A stretch of DNA of 29,943 nucleotides from Methylomonas sp. (GCA_026990815.1 JALXCS010000025.1:1-29943); one strand, 5' to 3'. Positions 1-8,609 are shown, numbered from the stretch's first letter. Notes: generated by a model not told the origin, from the sequence alone. Translations and numbers: made by a program.

Positions 1-271
1 CAATATAATAATAAGGAAGATCGACTTTCCCGGCCAGCCACCGGGTCAATCCTTCAAGTGTTAAATTTCGCCCCAATTGAGTTTGATCTGCCGTCTCGCA
101 TTCGGCGATTAGCTTCAGGGGATGGATGCCCTTGTTTTTTGGCTTGAAGGCTTGTTGTTTGCAGTTTTGGTAATCCTTTACCGAAATCATGCCGTCTTTT
201 TGCAACCAGATTAAAATTTCATTGATATCCAGTTTTTTATCTGGACTGCCAGTCTCATGCATACTATTCAT
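1..271 (-). CDS. GspE/PilB-family secretion/pilus ATPase, N-terminal fragment (runs off left edge)
   Basis: An open frame on the minus strand begins with ATG at 271 (second ATG at 262) and stays open to the window edge, giving about 90 residues. An in-frame TGA at 290-292 bounds it upstream. The visible protein begins MNSMHETGSPDKKLD and ends in a stretch of the type LTLEGLTRWLAGKVDLPYYY. That is the typical N-terminal (MshEN-like) region of type II secretion and type IV pilus assembly ATPases of the GspE/PulE/PilB family. These proteins power pilin or pseudopilin assembly at the inner membrane, and their ATPase core would lie outside this window. A GAG lies 4 bases upstream of the first ATG as a weak ribosome site. 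The family call rests on pattern recognition of the N-domain only, so it is moderately sure. Other proteins carrying an MshEN domain are possible. Confidence 0.65.
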   Translation of the reverse strand, partial: MNSMHETGSPDKKLDINEILIWLQKDGMISVKDYQNCKQQAFKPKNKGIHPLKLIAECETADQTQLGRNLTLEGLTRWLAGKVDLPYYYI

Positions 272-352
272 CAGCTCAGTGGCTATTGTTCACTCACTAT
301 TAAAATTCAAGTGGGCACTAACATATTCAAAAAAAGAAAAGCCATCAACTAA

Positions 353-570
353 GCAGGTGATCATAAATTTTTTCTCTGCACATGACAAAAACTTGCGGAA
401 TGGAGACAAGTTATTGAAATAACGAGACCTTCTATCGCAGGGATGTGATAGAGAGCTACAAGGATGTATCTACGCGTGTCTTTTTATTTCAATCACTTAC
501 CTCTTTGAAGTCCAAGAGGGTAAATTTCTTGTCGTATACAAAAAAATTTTAATAATTTATGATCACCTGC
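353..570. repeat. 218-bp segment bounded by perfect 17-bp terminal inverted repeats (possible MITE)
   Basis: GCAGGTGATCATAAATT at 353-369 is the exact reverse complement of AATTTATGATCACCTGC at 554-570. The pairing stops at once on both sides, so these are discrete ends. The enclosed 184 bp has no gene, as expected of a miniature inverted-repeat element or the remains of an insertion sequence. I see no clear target-site duplication. Each arm has a palindromic TGATCA core, so paired regulator sites are an alternative. Confidence 0.5.
497..523. other. Imperfect hairpin within the gap
   Basis: TTACCTCTT at 497-505 pairs with AAGAGGGTAA at 514-523, with one bulged G and an 8-base loop. No clear U-tract follows on either strand. 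It is therefore only a weak candidate for ending transcription of the SulP/fhc cluster. Confidence 0.25.
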
Positions 571-658
571 ATATTATGGCTTTCATAACAGAGCAAAAAC
601 AATCATGCTCTACTCACAGAATAGTAGCCAATAATAGGATTTTGGCGTATTTTGTTGG

Positions 659-2356
659 CTAATAGTTGACGAAGGACCAGGAAAATCTTTCTTTTTTGGC
701 TACCTTTTCGAAGGCTTCCCCGGTTCTAAGTGCCTTGATGGCCGAGTTAAAATCCGGATATAAATGTTCTTCAGGAATTATTTCCGGAATCAAGCCAACA
801 TTACTCAGCATATCTTTCGGCTGTTCCTGAATCTCGGTAATCAATACCAGAATATTTTTCTCCTGTAATGCCAACACAGCATCTTCAATGGCATAAAGTC
901 CTGATTGATCAATATAAGGCACTCGCCCCATGCGCAAAATCACCACATCAACATCAGGCGACTTCTCGGTCATCTCCTGGAACTTGGAAGCAAAACCAAA
1001 AAAAATCGGCCCATCAAATAATTTAACAAAAACCTTATGCCGGATATCGTCAGTCAATTCCACAATCTCGGTTTCAGTTTCTGCCTGTTCTTGATGATGA
1101 TCTTCAACACCGCCTTCTGTTGATTTCGCCTCAGCAATATCACTCATTTTTTTCATGAATAACACAGAGGCAAGCACCATACCGACAGCAACCGCCTGTA
1201 ATAGATCAACAAACACTGTCATGAATAAAACTACCAGCATGACAAAAGCATCCGAACGAGGTACATCAACAATATGCTTGATACCTTTGTAATCGATAAT
1301 GCCAATACCAACTGTAATCAAAATACCTGCCAGCACTGGCAATGGAATTAATTTTGCATATGCACCAGCACCCAGTAGCACGATCAACAAAGCAACTCCA
1401 TGAATAACACCTGAAAACCGGGTTTTACCGCCTGAATTGATATTCACAACAGTACGCATGGTCGCACCCGCCCCTGGTATACCAGCAATTGCGGCAGTCG
1501 CCATATTACCCAGACCTTGACCAATCAGCTCCTTGTTACTGTCGTGCCGGGTTTTGGTCATATTGTCGGCAACAATCGATGTCAACAAGGAATCAATCGT
1601 CCCTAATGCCGCCAATGTCAATGCAGGAATAATAATGACCATTGGATGCATCCAGTCCACATTGACAATCTCACCCAGCAATACTTTAGGAAAACCTTCT
1701 GGAATATCACCGATAATAGCAACATTTAGCTTCATCAGAGTCGAAATCACAGTTAATACAATCAATGCGACCAACGCGCTTGGAATGACTTTCGTTACTC
1801 TCGGAAATAGATAAATTGTCGCAATCGTTGCCAAAGCCAACCCCACCGAAGCAAAATTAATATCGCCCAAAATGCTTGGCAATGTGGAAAAAATATCCAG
1901 AATTTTTTTTGGTGAGGTGTGTCCAAAAAACGGAAAAAACTGCAAAACTATAATAATCACACCAATCCCGCTCATAAATCCTGAAACAACGGGATAGGGC
2001 ATATACCGCACGTACTGACCAACCTTGAATACTCCCAGCAATATCTGAAAAACGCCAGCCAGCAAAAAAATAGCAATAATAAAGCCCAAAGCTGATTGCA
2101 GACTGCCGCCATGACTCTCAATCGCATTACTGATAATAACTGCTGACACCACTGTCATGGGTCCAGTTGGCCCACTAATCTGTGTTGGCGTACCGCCGAA
2201 CCACGCGGCAATAATTCCAATCGCAATCGCACCATACAGGCCCGCAATGGCACCCATGCCTGATTGCACACCGAAAGCCAGCGCCAAAGGCAAGGCTACA
2301 ACTCCGGCAGTCAGACCACCAAAAAAATCCCCTCGCAAATTTGAGGTATCTAACAT
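659..2356 (-). CDS. SulP-family anion permease with STAS domain, BicA-like (probable bicarbonate transporter)
   Basis: This is a 565-residue inner-membrane transporter of the SulP family. The N-terminal region shows RGDFFGGLTAGVVALPLALAFG, GGTPTQISGPTGPMTVV and MPYPVVSGFMSG. A mid-protein IDSLLTSIVAD is followed by NKELIGQGLGN and GAGATMRTVVNI. These blocks recall cyanobacterial BicA, the Na+-dependent bicarbonate carrier, more than classical sulfate carriers, and the Asp-Leu-Leu-Thr segment matches the region of the BicA Na+ site. After about 12 membrane segments and an acidic linker (roughly residues 410-435) comes a C-terminal STAS domain. The ATG at 2356 has an AAGG site upstream. It lies 18 bases after fhcC on the same strand, so it is probably the last gene of fhc operon 1, which would suit supply or export of a C1 anion. 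Bicarbonate is an inference; sulfate or another oxyanion remains possible. Confidence 0.82.
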   Translation of the reverse strand: MLDTSNLRGDFFGGLTAGVVALPLALAFGVQSGMGAIAGLYGAIAIGIIAAWFGGTPTQISGPTGPMTVVSAVIISNAIESHGGSLQSALGFIIAIFLLAGVFQILLGVFKVGQYVRYMPYPVVSGFMSGIGVIIIVLQFFPFFGHTSPKKILDIFSTLPSILGDINFASVGLALATIATIYLFPRVTKVIPSALVALIVLTVISTLMKLNVAIIGDIPEGFPKVLLGEIVNVDWMHPMVIIIPALTLAALGTIDSLLTSIVADNMTKTRHDSNKELIGQGLGNMATAAIAGIPGAGATMRTVVNINSGGKTRFSGVIHGVALLIVLLGAGAYAKLIPLPVLAGILITVGIGIIDYKGIKHIVDVPRSDAFVMLVVLFMTVFVDLLQAVAVGMVLASVLFMKKMSDIAEAKSTEGGVEDHHQEQAETETEIVELTDDIRHKVFVKLFDGPIFFGFASKFQEMTEKSPDVDVVILRMGRVPYIDQSGLYAIEDAVLALQEKNILVLITEIQEQPKDMLSNVGLIPEIIPEEHLYPDFNSAIKALRTGEAFEKVAKKERFSWSFVNY

Positions 2357-2374
2357 TTTTTTACCTTTTTATCT

Positions 2375-3190
2375 TTATTTGTAAATCTTGACCAAAATTT
2401 CACCTAGTCCTTTCTCAGCCATATCACCGCCAAAACGTTGGACACGATTAAAAATTTCAACCTCCGCAAATTTGGAATTAAATTTTTTGAATGATTTTAG
2501 TAGGATTGGTAAAAATGCCAGTGTATGTGCGCCACAATCGTTAAAACTGGCTGAAAGTTGTGGCTGGCTCCATAGTAGTAAGGTACCTCGCCCCATCATA
2601 TGCCCAGGAAACCGCCCCGTTTTTCCCAACACAGCAATCGTTCCAGCCACCATTCTTGACCCGCAATAATCACCGGCATCACCTTCAATTAACATCACAC
2701 CACGACGCATGTTGTCTCCGGCTCGATCACCAGTATTACCTTTAACAAGCACAGCGCCGCCTTTCATGCCCTGTTTGTTGCCAATCATCGCGCCACCCAG
2801 AAAATCGCCGGCATTGCCATCAATCGTCAACAAACCGCCTTTCATTTCGCAAGCTGCATAAATATCAGTATTGCCAAAGACCTCAATCGAACCTGATGTC
2901 ATTCCCATTCCCAAATAAGCGCCGACATCACCATCGACATGAATTGAACCTTCACTCAAATCTTTGCCAATAAAATCAAGTTTTCCAAAGCTGTTTTTGA
3001 TTTGGATATTCTGGCAATCCAAACCTGAAATTTTGAATAATTCATCAACCCGTACTTTGCGTTTGCCATTTTGCAACTCAATTGCAGCGACTTCAGTTGG
3101 CTCCATTCCGGCAAGCTTTTGACAAATAAGTGGCGACATATCCACGCGCTGATCAGTTCGTTGCTTAAGGGTAAAAGTTAACGCACTCAT
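2375..3190 (-). CDS. fhcC: Formyltransferase/hydrolase complex subunit C, cluster 1
   Basis: A 271-residue protein related to FwdC/FmdC and to the C-terminal beta-helix of glutamate synthase. The core (about residues 75-220) is a run of glycine-rich turns such as GDVGAYLGMGMTSG, GNAGDFLGGAMIG and GNTGDRAGDNMRRG. These build a right-handed beta-helix that, in the known complexes, helps hold the long methanofuran tail and joins the A and D subunits. It has no catalytic centre of its own. The ATG at 3190 overlaps the fhcD stop by 4 bases (ATGA), indicating translational coupling. It acts in the cytoplasm in the oxidation of formaldehyde-derived formyl groups. The call is firm from both sequence and operon. 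Confidence 0.93.
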   Translation of the reverse strand: MSALTFTLKQRTDQRVDMSPLICQKLAGMEPTEVAAIELQNGKRKVRVDELFKISGLDCQNIQIKNSFGKLDFIGKDLSEGSIHVDGDVGAYLGMGMTSGSIEVFGNTDIYAACEMKGGLLTIDGNAGDFLGGAMIGNKQGMKGGAVLVKGNTGDRAGDNMRRGVMLIEGDAGDYCGSRMVAGTIAVLGKTGRFPGHMMGRGTLLLWSQPQLSASFNDCGAHTLAFLPILLKSFKKFNSKFAEVEIFNRVQRFGGDMAEKGLGEILVKIYK

Positions 3191-4083
3191 GCCATAATCT
3201 CCTGAAGATGAAAGTGGTAAGGTCCCAGTTTTCCGCCGTAGTTTCCGGCACTGATTCTTTTGATACCATTATAAGCGCCGATTGAGCAGAAGGTTTCAAT
3301 ACCCACACGCATGGCTTTTTTAATATCTTCCTCAGTCAATCCATCAATTACAATTTCCATCACTGATTCAATTTCCTGAGATAATTCCGACTTAGTCACC
3401 CCTTTTAAAGTCGGACAAAATGCATCATTAGTAGAAGCACCCAGAGCTTTATATTTAGAACCCACTTTAGAACCAGAGCGCACCACGCCTCCCGGGAAGG
3501 GTAAAATAACATTGGGTATCTTGCGCATTGCTTCTACAGCTTTTTCACAGGCACTCAGCGCGTCTATTTCAGATTTGGCCAGAACCAGGAGATTACCACC
3601 GCCAATTGCTTCCACTTGGCCAGTTGTTTCCTCAGCTAAAAATTCACCATCCATGACAGGAATACGCCAATAGCGTTTGTCATTGATAACTTTTGATATT
3701 TGGAAGCCATCACCAAAATAGCGTAAATTTTTTCCCAAGGGAATACGTGTACCGCCGTCTATACCTGAAAATAACGCTGATGTCGGCGAGGTTAGCACGC
3801 ACTGACCCGCACGGGTTTCCACCTGCTTCCTTAAACCTTTACCACTCATAGTAAACAGCATTACCGCTACTCCTGGCCTGCCATCAGGAGTTTCTGACGG
3901 TTCTAAAGTTCGTTCAATATCTGCTTCACAACCACAACCAATTACGGACGTTGCGAATCCTGACATTGACTTCGCTGAGTTAAATGCCCATTGAGCTGTA
4001 TGTGCGGTAATAATGACCCGCGTCGCTTTCATCGGGAAAGCTTCAGCAAAAGTGTTATCGATACTTACGCCATTAATGATCAT
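3187..4083 (-). CDS. fhcD: Formylmethanofuran:tetrahydromethanopterin formyltransferase, cluster 1
   Basis: A 298-residue homologue of archaeal Ftr. It moves the formyl group between N5-formyl-tetrahydromethanopterin and methanofuran (or the bacterial analogue). The family is recognised from the N-terminal DNTFAEAFPMKATRVIITA block, the FATSVIGCGCEA segment, the ETPDGRPGV segment, the LRYFGDGFQ.S..I..KRYWRIPVMDGEF core and the GVVRSGSKVGSKYK motif. Its length is normal. It overlaps fhcA upstream and fhcC downstream by 4 bases each, so it sits inside a tightly coupled fhcBADC set. The bacterial protein is a subunit of the cytoplasmic formyltransferase/hydrolase complex. The second copy in this window (9664-10551) is clearly homologous but diverged. 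Confidence 0.95.
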   Translation of the reverse strand: MIINGVSIDNTFAEAFPMKATRVIITAHTAQWAFNSAKSMSGFATSVIGCGCEADIERTLEPSETPDGRPGVAVMLFTMSGKGLRKQVETRAGQCVLTSPTSALFSGIDGGTRIPLGKNLRYFGDGFQISKVINDKRYWRIPVMDGEFLAEETTGQVEAIGGGNLLVLAKSEIDALSACEKAVEAMRKIPNVILPFPGGVVRSGSKVGSKYKALGASTNDAFCPTLKGVTKSELSQEIESVMEIVIDGLTEEDIKKAMRVGIETFCSIGAYNGIKRISAGNYGGKLGPYHFHLQEIMA

Positions 4084-5747
4084 ACTTTACCTCCTACAGT
4101 CGGATGCACAGTAATACTGCCGCGACCATCCTCGGTTATTTCGTCATCACTAATAGTGAAATTTCCTATTTTCATGGTCATGTATTGATTGAAATATTTC
4201 TCCAGATCTTTTTCGACTGATTTGTCATATTCCGGGCGAGTTACATGCGTGGTTCCCCAGGTCACTTTCACAATTTTGCCATGCCTGGCGACCAGTTCAC
4301 CATCCTTAAACACATAAACCGGCTTGGAAAACATTTTTTCCCGGTCCTGGTTTTCGGTATAAACGGTAATATCGGCAAAATCGCCATCCGCCAAACCACC
4401 GCGACCAACCAGCCCGGTTATTTTGGCCGCTCCCGCACGGGTTAAAATCGCTATTTCTTCAAGGCTGTATTCCCGATCAATTGAAGCCAGCGTAGTCATT
4501 TTCTGGGCTTGGGGGTGCAAGGTCGCTAGCATATCGTTCCTGAAACTTTTATCCATTAATAACCGGATCAGGTGTGGATAAGAACTAAAGGGCGCGCCAT
4601 TAGGATGATCGGTGGTCAGAAAAATCCGCCATGGATCATCAACCAGCAGAAAAATTTCCAGACCAATAGCCCATTGCAGGGCGTTGACAAAATTCTGATC
4701 CCGATACTTAAACGGCACCAGACCACAACCGGCATCGCACTCAATATCCATGCAGACCCATTTATTGGGACTGGCAAAACCGTGATTGGCATATTGACGC
4801 ATATTATCGCCAGATGCCGTTACAGTCTGGCCAAACATGATCTGCCCAACATCTACGGAAATATTTTTATTATTATTAACGGCCTCGGCAATCTGCGCTG
4901 CACCCGATGAAAATTTAAAATCTCCTTCAGTTCCGTAACTGTGAAACTGCACATGCGTTAAATGCATCGGTAAACCTTCCACACCTTTGATGGAATTCAA
5001 GGTTGTTTCAATATTACCGGGCACACCCAAATTGCTGCCATGAACATGCAATGGATGTTTAATGCCCAACTCTTTTACTGCAGTTGCCAAGGTTTTTAAA
5101 ATCTCTCTGGGGGTCACATTGTAATATTGGTTTTGCTCGTCCAGATCCAGCTTGCGCTGATTGAATTTAAAGGCATTGATACCGCCCGCATTGACCACTT
5201 TAATGCCAACACCCTGTGCAGCGCGAATCGTCCAGGCCACATAATCATTAATGGCCTGCTGATCTTTTTTGGCGGTCATCATGCGCAATAAATAATCATC
5301 ACTGCCCATTAACACATAACCGCCTTTATCAAGAATCGGTACATCGCCCATTTCCATGTGAGCTTGTCTAGCATTAATCGGTAAAACCGCTGGCTCAAAA
5401 GCCGCGGTATAACCCATTTCGGCATAACGATAGCCGGTCAAAAAAGTACTCGGCATCGCATGACCACACCCGGCCCGGGTAAGATCTGTATGAGCCACCG
5501 CATCGGTTCGATGATTTTCCGGCATCAACATTCTGGCAATATTGCCCTTGCCGCCGCCAATATGGGTATGCAAATCAATCGCGCCAGCCATCACCACTTT
5601 GCCTTTAATATTGTATTCCTTATCAATTTTGGCATCTTTAGCCGGCTTTTTGATGATTCGCCCATCTTTGATATATATATCTTTCTGTTTGCCATTGACC
5701 CCATTTGCCGGGTCATAGACAATACCGCCTGTTAATTTCTTTAGCAT
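4080..5747 (-). CDS. fhcA: Formyltransferase/hydrolase complex subunit A (formyl-methanofuran hydrolase), cluster 1
   Basis: A 555-residue zinc amidohydrolase that cleaves formyl-methanofuran to formate. Visible metal-site elements are H60-T-H62 (AIDLHTHIGGGKGN), a lysine in the VVNAGG...FKFN stretch that probably carries the carbamate, histidines in LHVHGSN and LTHVQFHSYG, and the catalytic-region aspartate of TTDHPNG near residue 380. This fits the FwdA/FhcA family of the amidohydrolase superfamily. Its start codon directly follows the fhcB stop (TAA-ATG) and its stop overlaps fhcD, so translation is coupled. With FhcB of this cluster lacking a redox site, the complex should act purely as a hydrolase, as known for Methylorubrum extorquens Fhc. 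Confidence 0.94.
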   Translation of the reverse strand: MLKKLTGGIVYDPANGVNGKQKDIYIKDGRIIKKPAKDAKIDKEYNIKGKVVMAGAIDLHTHIGGGKGNIARMLMPENHRTDAVAHTDLTRAGCGHAMPSTFLTGYRYAEMGYTAAFEPAVLPINARQAHMEMGDVPILDKGGYVLMGSDDYLLRMMTAKKDQQAINDYVAWTIRAAQGVGIKVVNAGGINAFKFNQRKLDLDEQNQYYNVTPREILKTLATAVKELGIKHPLHVHGSNLGVPGNIETTLNSIKGVEGLPMHLTHVQFHSYGTEGDFKFSSGAAQIAEAVNNNKNISVDVGQIMFGQTVTASGDNMRQYANHGFASPNKWVCMDIECDAGCGLVPFKYRDQNFVNALQWAIGLEIFLLVDDPWRIFLTTDHPNGAPFSSYPHLIRLLMDKSFRNDMLATLHPQAQKMTTLASIDREYSLEEIAILTRAGAAKITGLVGRGGLADGDFADITVYTENQDREKMFSKPVYVFKDGELVARHGKIVKVTWGTTHVTRPEYDKSVEKDLEKYFNQYMTMKIGNFTISDDEITEDGRGSITVHPTVGGKV

Positions 5748-7016
5748 TTACTTTTCCTGCAAAGCTTGTTCAATTGCCGTCAACACTTCAAAAGTACTTG
5801 GCAAACCCGAATCTCTTAATTTTTTCAACCGAATTGCAACCACATTATCCAATCGATAGGCATGGCCGGCATGATCAATTCCCGGCGTGCCTACCGGAAT
5901 AAAAACATCAGGTTCATTTTCAAATTTCATTCCTGAACGTCCCAGCACAATCAAAGGAACATCGATTTTTGGCGGCACTGCCTTAGAATTAAACGCATGC
6001 ACCCAAAGGAGTACATCTGCCTCACCGTTATCCAGCATTTTTTGGCTATCAAACAAAAATGGGTCATATTCCGGAAAGCTGCTTGAAAAACGCATTCTGG
6101 CCGGATATCCAGTTTGCCAACCACAGACCTGATTAGCCGTTTGGTCGCCTTCCTTGCCGCCTAATGGAAAACCCGAACAGCGCGTTCCCAGTTCATTAAC
6201 ATCCTTGACGATTTCACAGAGAGTTTGCACCGTTAATTCAGCATGCGGAAAATTCAGTGCACCAGCCCCCCAAACCACAACACCATAACTGGCTTTATTT
6301 AATTGGTCAGCAATTTTTTGCAAATCCTTGAGAACAATACCGCCAACCTCCTCAGCAGCCAGTGGTCGCCCTTTGACCAGCGTTCTTAATGCTGTCAACA
6401 CCTGCGGCAAATCGTCATCCGAACATTCAAAAACCTTGGCTTTCATTTTCTTCGGTGATGTCGAAGCTTTGCCAGAAGGCACTTTCCCCAGATAGACAAT
6501 ACTTCGACTACTGGTATCATCTAAAAACATCGCTTCATCATTCCAGATATAACGCTCAAAAAACCGCGGCGCGAATGCTTCCAGATCAATCCCGATCACC
6601 AATAGTAAATCACAACGGTTTTTGATTTCTGCCAGCGTGGTATTCATCCAGCCCGAATCCTGCATTGCCAGAAAATTGCGTTTGGCCGCATTAAAACCGA
6701 TATTATCAACCACCGCACCATTGCGATCAGCCAACGCCATTAATGCCCGCATACCGCTGACATCTGTTGCACAACCACCAAAAACTGGCTGATTGGCATC
6801 GTTCAATAATTCTGCGGCTTTGATAACTGCCTCATCTAGACTGGCCTCTTTGCCGTCAATTCTTGGACTAATCTCTACAATCGGCTGCCCAAATGCAGAG
6901 ATATTAACAGTACAACCATTTTTAGTGACTTTCAAAGAATTTCCATCAACCTGAATGGCCAAATCATCCGTGCCAATTCCGCAAAAAGGGCTGGGGACCT
7001 CGGTAATTTCAGTCAT
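5748..7016 (-). CDS. fhcB: Formyltransferase/hydrolase complex subunit B, cluster 1 (cofactor-less FwdB homologue)
   Basis: A 422-residue member of the FwdB/FhcB branch of the molybdopterin oxidoreductase superfamily. Against the cluster 2 copy, the N-terminal Fe-S motif is broken. Only C12 and C35 remain, while the other two ligand positions read Ser9 and Thr16. Ungapped alignment from the shared EIKNR block puts Ala110 where the other copy has its metal-binding Cys119 (FNAAKRNF against SVCHGPTG). It should therefore bind neither the 4Fe-4S cluster nor a metal-pterin, and acts as a scaffold in a hydrolytic complex, as in M. extorquens. Conserved family blocks remain (GVVVWGAGALNF, VCGWQTGYPARM). 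It is the first gene of operon 1, with the purine-rich site AGAGAGAAG before the ATG. Confidence 0.9.
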   Translation of the reverse strand: MTEITEVPSPFCGIGTDDLAIQVDGNSLKVTKNGCTVNISAFGQPIVEISPRIDGKEASLDEAVIKAAELLNDANQPVFGGCATDVSGMRALMALADRNGAVVDNIGFNAAKRNFLAMQDSGWMNTTLAEIKNRCDLLLVIGIDLEAFAPRFFERYIWNDEAMFLDDTSSRSIVYLGKVPSGKASTSPKKMKAKVFECSDDDLPQVLTALRTLVKGRPLAAEEVGGIVLKDLQKIADQLNKASYGVVVWGAGALNFPHAELTVQTLCEIVKDVNELGTRCSGFPLGGKEGDQTANQVCGWQTGYPARMRFSSSFPEYDPFLFDSQKMLDNGEADVLLWVHAFNSKAVPPKIDVPLIVLGRSGMKFENEPDVFIPVGTPGIDHAGHAYRLDNVVAIRLKKLRDSGLPSTFEVLTAIEQALQEK

Positions 7017-7130
7017 TAAATCTTCTCTCTAAAGTATTAAATTCTCAAGATGCGCGCATCATTTGCAAAATGCTGATACAAATGCTGGCTATTCTAACCT
7101 GATTAAGATACAAAACCCACATCTGCCGTC

Positions 7131-7319
7131 TTAAAAAGGCGCATCATCAACAAAATCAGCGGCTGTATCAATCGTATCGTGCGCTGTATTACCAACGACC
7201 GGAACAATTGATACCACGGCTCCACCCACCCGCATTGGTACTGAAACAATTTTAGTCAAAAAACAACCGGATAAAGATAATGCCAGGCTCAGCAACAACA
7301 GAATTTTTATTATTTTCAT
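7131..7319 (-). CDS. Small outer-membrane-type lipoprotein, unknown function
   Basis: A 62-residue protein beginning MKIIKILLLLSLALSLSGC. This is a lipoprotein signal peptide with lipobox Leu-Ser-Gly-Cys19. The mature part is about 44 residues, with a valine-rich segment (VGGAVVSIVPVVG) and an acidic tail. The residue after Cys19 is Phe rather than Asp, so outer-membrane sorting is expected. The ATG has a GGAAG site 7 bases upstream. It lies 114 bases upstream of fhcB of cluster 1 on the same strand and could share a transcript, though a separate promoter in the gap is equally possible. I do not recognise a function. Confidence 0.7.
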   Translation of the reverse strand: MKIIKILLLLSLALSLSGCFLTKIVSVPMRVGGAVVSIVPVVGNTAHDTIDTAADFVDDAPF

Positions 7320-7694
7320 TTTTTAGCTTCCATGAATTCTTTAAATGAGTATTTTACTGGTAATTAAGGAGCGGGGATGAATTAACTCTAACCTGAATTC
7401 GTGATTTCAATGCGAATAAAAAGGCAAGTCAGTTGTAAAGTTTTTCATGAACGTTCCTAAACATTGCATTTTAAAAAAACCGGGGGAACTCTGTCGATTA
7501 CAAGAATCTAAATCGATAACAAGAGAAAATTACAAAAACAAGGAGTAATTCAGCTGTTTTTAATCTTTTTGATTGTAAAATTAAATTAACCTCAAAAAAT
7601 CTGATTTTTCGGGTTGCTTTCTTTTTTTACCCGCATGATTTGTGAATTGGAATACGATTTTCTGAACGACCACGCCCAAACCTGAGGCAGCATT
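7320..7694. other. Divergent intergenic region, 375 bases
   Basis: This AT-rich gap lies between the lipoprotein gene (-) and the Tyr-rich secreted protein gene (+). It carries a sigma-E-like promoter match at 7485-7512 and a CGGGT/ACCCG inverted repeat (7610-7614 and 7629-7633) with a T-rich loop. I see no gene beyond a 33-codon ORF at 7448-7549 that I reject. Confidence 0.6.
7485..7512 (+). promoter_or_regulatory. Candidate sigma-E (ECF)-type promoter
   Basis: GGAACT (7485-7490) and TCTAAA (7507-7512) are separated by 16 bases. This is close to the extracytoplasmic-stress sigma-E pattern (GGAACTT, 15-17 bases, TCTnA). The predicted start would give a leader of about 175 bases before the secreted-protein ATG at 7695. 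An exported product makes envelope-stress control plausible. No expression evidence is available. Confidence 0.4.
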
Positions 7695-8567
7695 ATGAAA
7701 ACATTAGCATTAAAAATCGGCTATTTTTTTGTCCTCGTTTTTTTTCTACCTGCCGCAGCCTTTGCCTGGGACTATAGCTTACGCTTTAATTCCAGCTATC
7801 ACCGCTTTTCCGGCTACCATCGCCCATATCGTTATGACAGACCTTACAGTTCTTCCTATCTTCATAGCCATAGTCGTTTTTCTGATTATTACAGCTATTC
7901 TGGTTCATACAACTCATCCAGATTCTACGAATATGCAAGCTATCGATCTGGAATCAACCATTACTTTCAAAAACATTACTATTACCCTTTGTCTTTTTCA
8001 TTCTCAGTTCCAGGTCGAATCAAAGTGTATGTTGATAATGGCTCTGGTCCACGGCAAATATTTCAGAGGGATGGCTTTACAAACCAGGCCTGGCAGGCAC
8101 TCAAAAAAGGAGACTATGAAATCGCGTTAGATTATTTCGCAATGGAAGCCGACATGAAGAAAAAATCGGGCGTCTCACTTTCAGGCTATGCGCTTACCGC
8201 AGCTTCTTTAGGAAATCTGGATCTAGCGGCAAAAATTATGAGACGGGCATTCAAAACCAACCCGGAAGCCTTCAGCATAGACCCGGATTCATTGCGTCAT
8301 CTGCATCTTGATAAACAAAGCAACATACTCATTACCAATTTATTGGAAAAATATGCTGCTGATGATAATTCTTCCAGGGCTAACAAGGCGTTTATGCTGT
8401 CAGTTCTTAACTATTTGAAACATGATTATTCAGCCGCAAAAAGATTCGTAAGCATTGCGCAACAGTCAGGCGATGAAAGTCAGAGCAGCAACAATTTACA
8501 AAAACTGATTGATCAGCAGTTGAAAACTCGTAAAAACGATCTGGCATCATTAATTCAAATTCACTGA
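7695..8567 (+). CDS. Secreted protein with Tyr/Ser/His-rich N-region and TPR-like C-region
   Basis: A 290-residue exported protein. Residues 1-24 form a Sec signal peptide ending AAAFA, with likely cleavage before Trp25. Residues 25-100 are unusually rich in aromatic and small polar residues: I count 18 tyrosines in 76 positions, with many Ser, His and Arg (for example YHRPYRYDRPYSSSY). After a short beta-like stretch (VPGRIKVYVDNG), residues about 128-250 form helical repeats of the tetratricopeptide or Sel1 kind (WQALKKGDYEIALDYF, AASLGNLDLAAKIMRRAF). A GAGG site lies 10 bases before the ATG. It may act in the periplasm or at the cell surface as a scaffold. I do not recognise a named family. 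Confidence 0.75.
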   Translation: MKTLALKIGYFFVLVFFLPAAAFAWDYSLRFNSSYHRFSGYHRPYRYDRPYSSSYLHSHSRFSDYYSYSGSYNSSRFYEYASYRSGINHYFQKHYYYPLSFSFSVPGRIKVYVDNGSGPRQIFQRDGFTNQAWQALKKGDYEIALDYFAMEADMKKKSGVSLSGYALTAASLGNLDLAAKIMRRAFKTNPEAFSIDPDSLRHLHLDKQSNILITNLLEKYAADDNSSRANKAFMLSVLNYLKHDYSAAKRFVSIAQQSGDESQSSNNLQKLIDQQLKTRKNDLASLIQIH

Positions 8568-8609
8568 TAGAGCCATTTCCACTTAGTGTTTTTCAAACTG
8601 TTATTACAA

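Larger units (their letters stand above)
272..658. other. Non-coding gap with inverted repeats
   Basis: This stretch of nearly 390 bases separates the ATPase fragment from the end of the SulP gene. I see no convincing gene. It holds a perfect 17-bp inverted repeat pair (353-369 and 554-570) and, inside it, an imperfect hairpin at 497-523. A minus-strand open frame lacking a good ATG runs to the TGA at 290-292. Its translation reads somewhat protein-like but is too short and unsupported to call. Confidence 0.6.

Noticed and set aside
189..422. 77-residue plus-strand ORF near the left edge
   Set aside because: It overlaps the better-supported minus-strand secretion ATPase start and one arm of the inverted repeat, and resembles no known protein.
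431..452. TCTATC/GATAGA hairpin as a terminator
   Set aside because: Only six pairs with a 10-base loop and no T-run on either strand.
7448..7549. 33-codon ORF in the gap before the secreted protein
   Set aside because: No ribosome site, low complexity, and it overlaps the sigma-E-like promoter.
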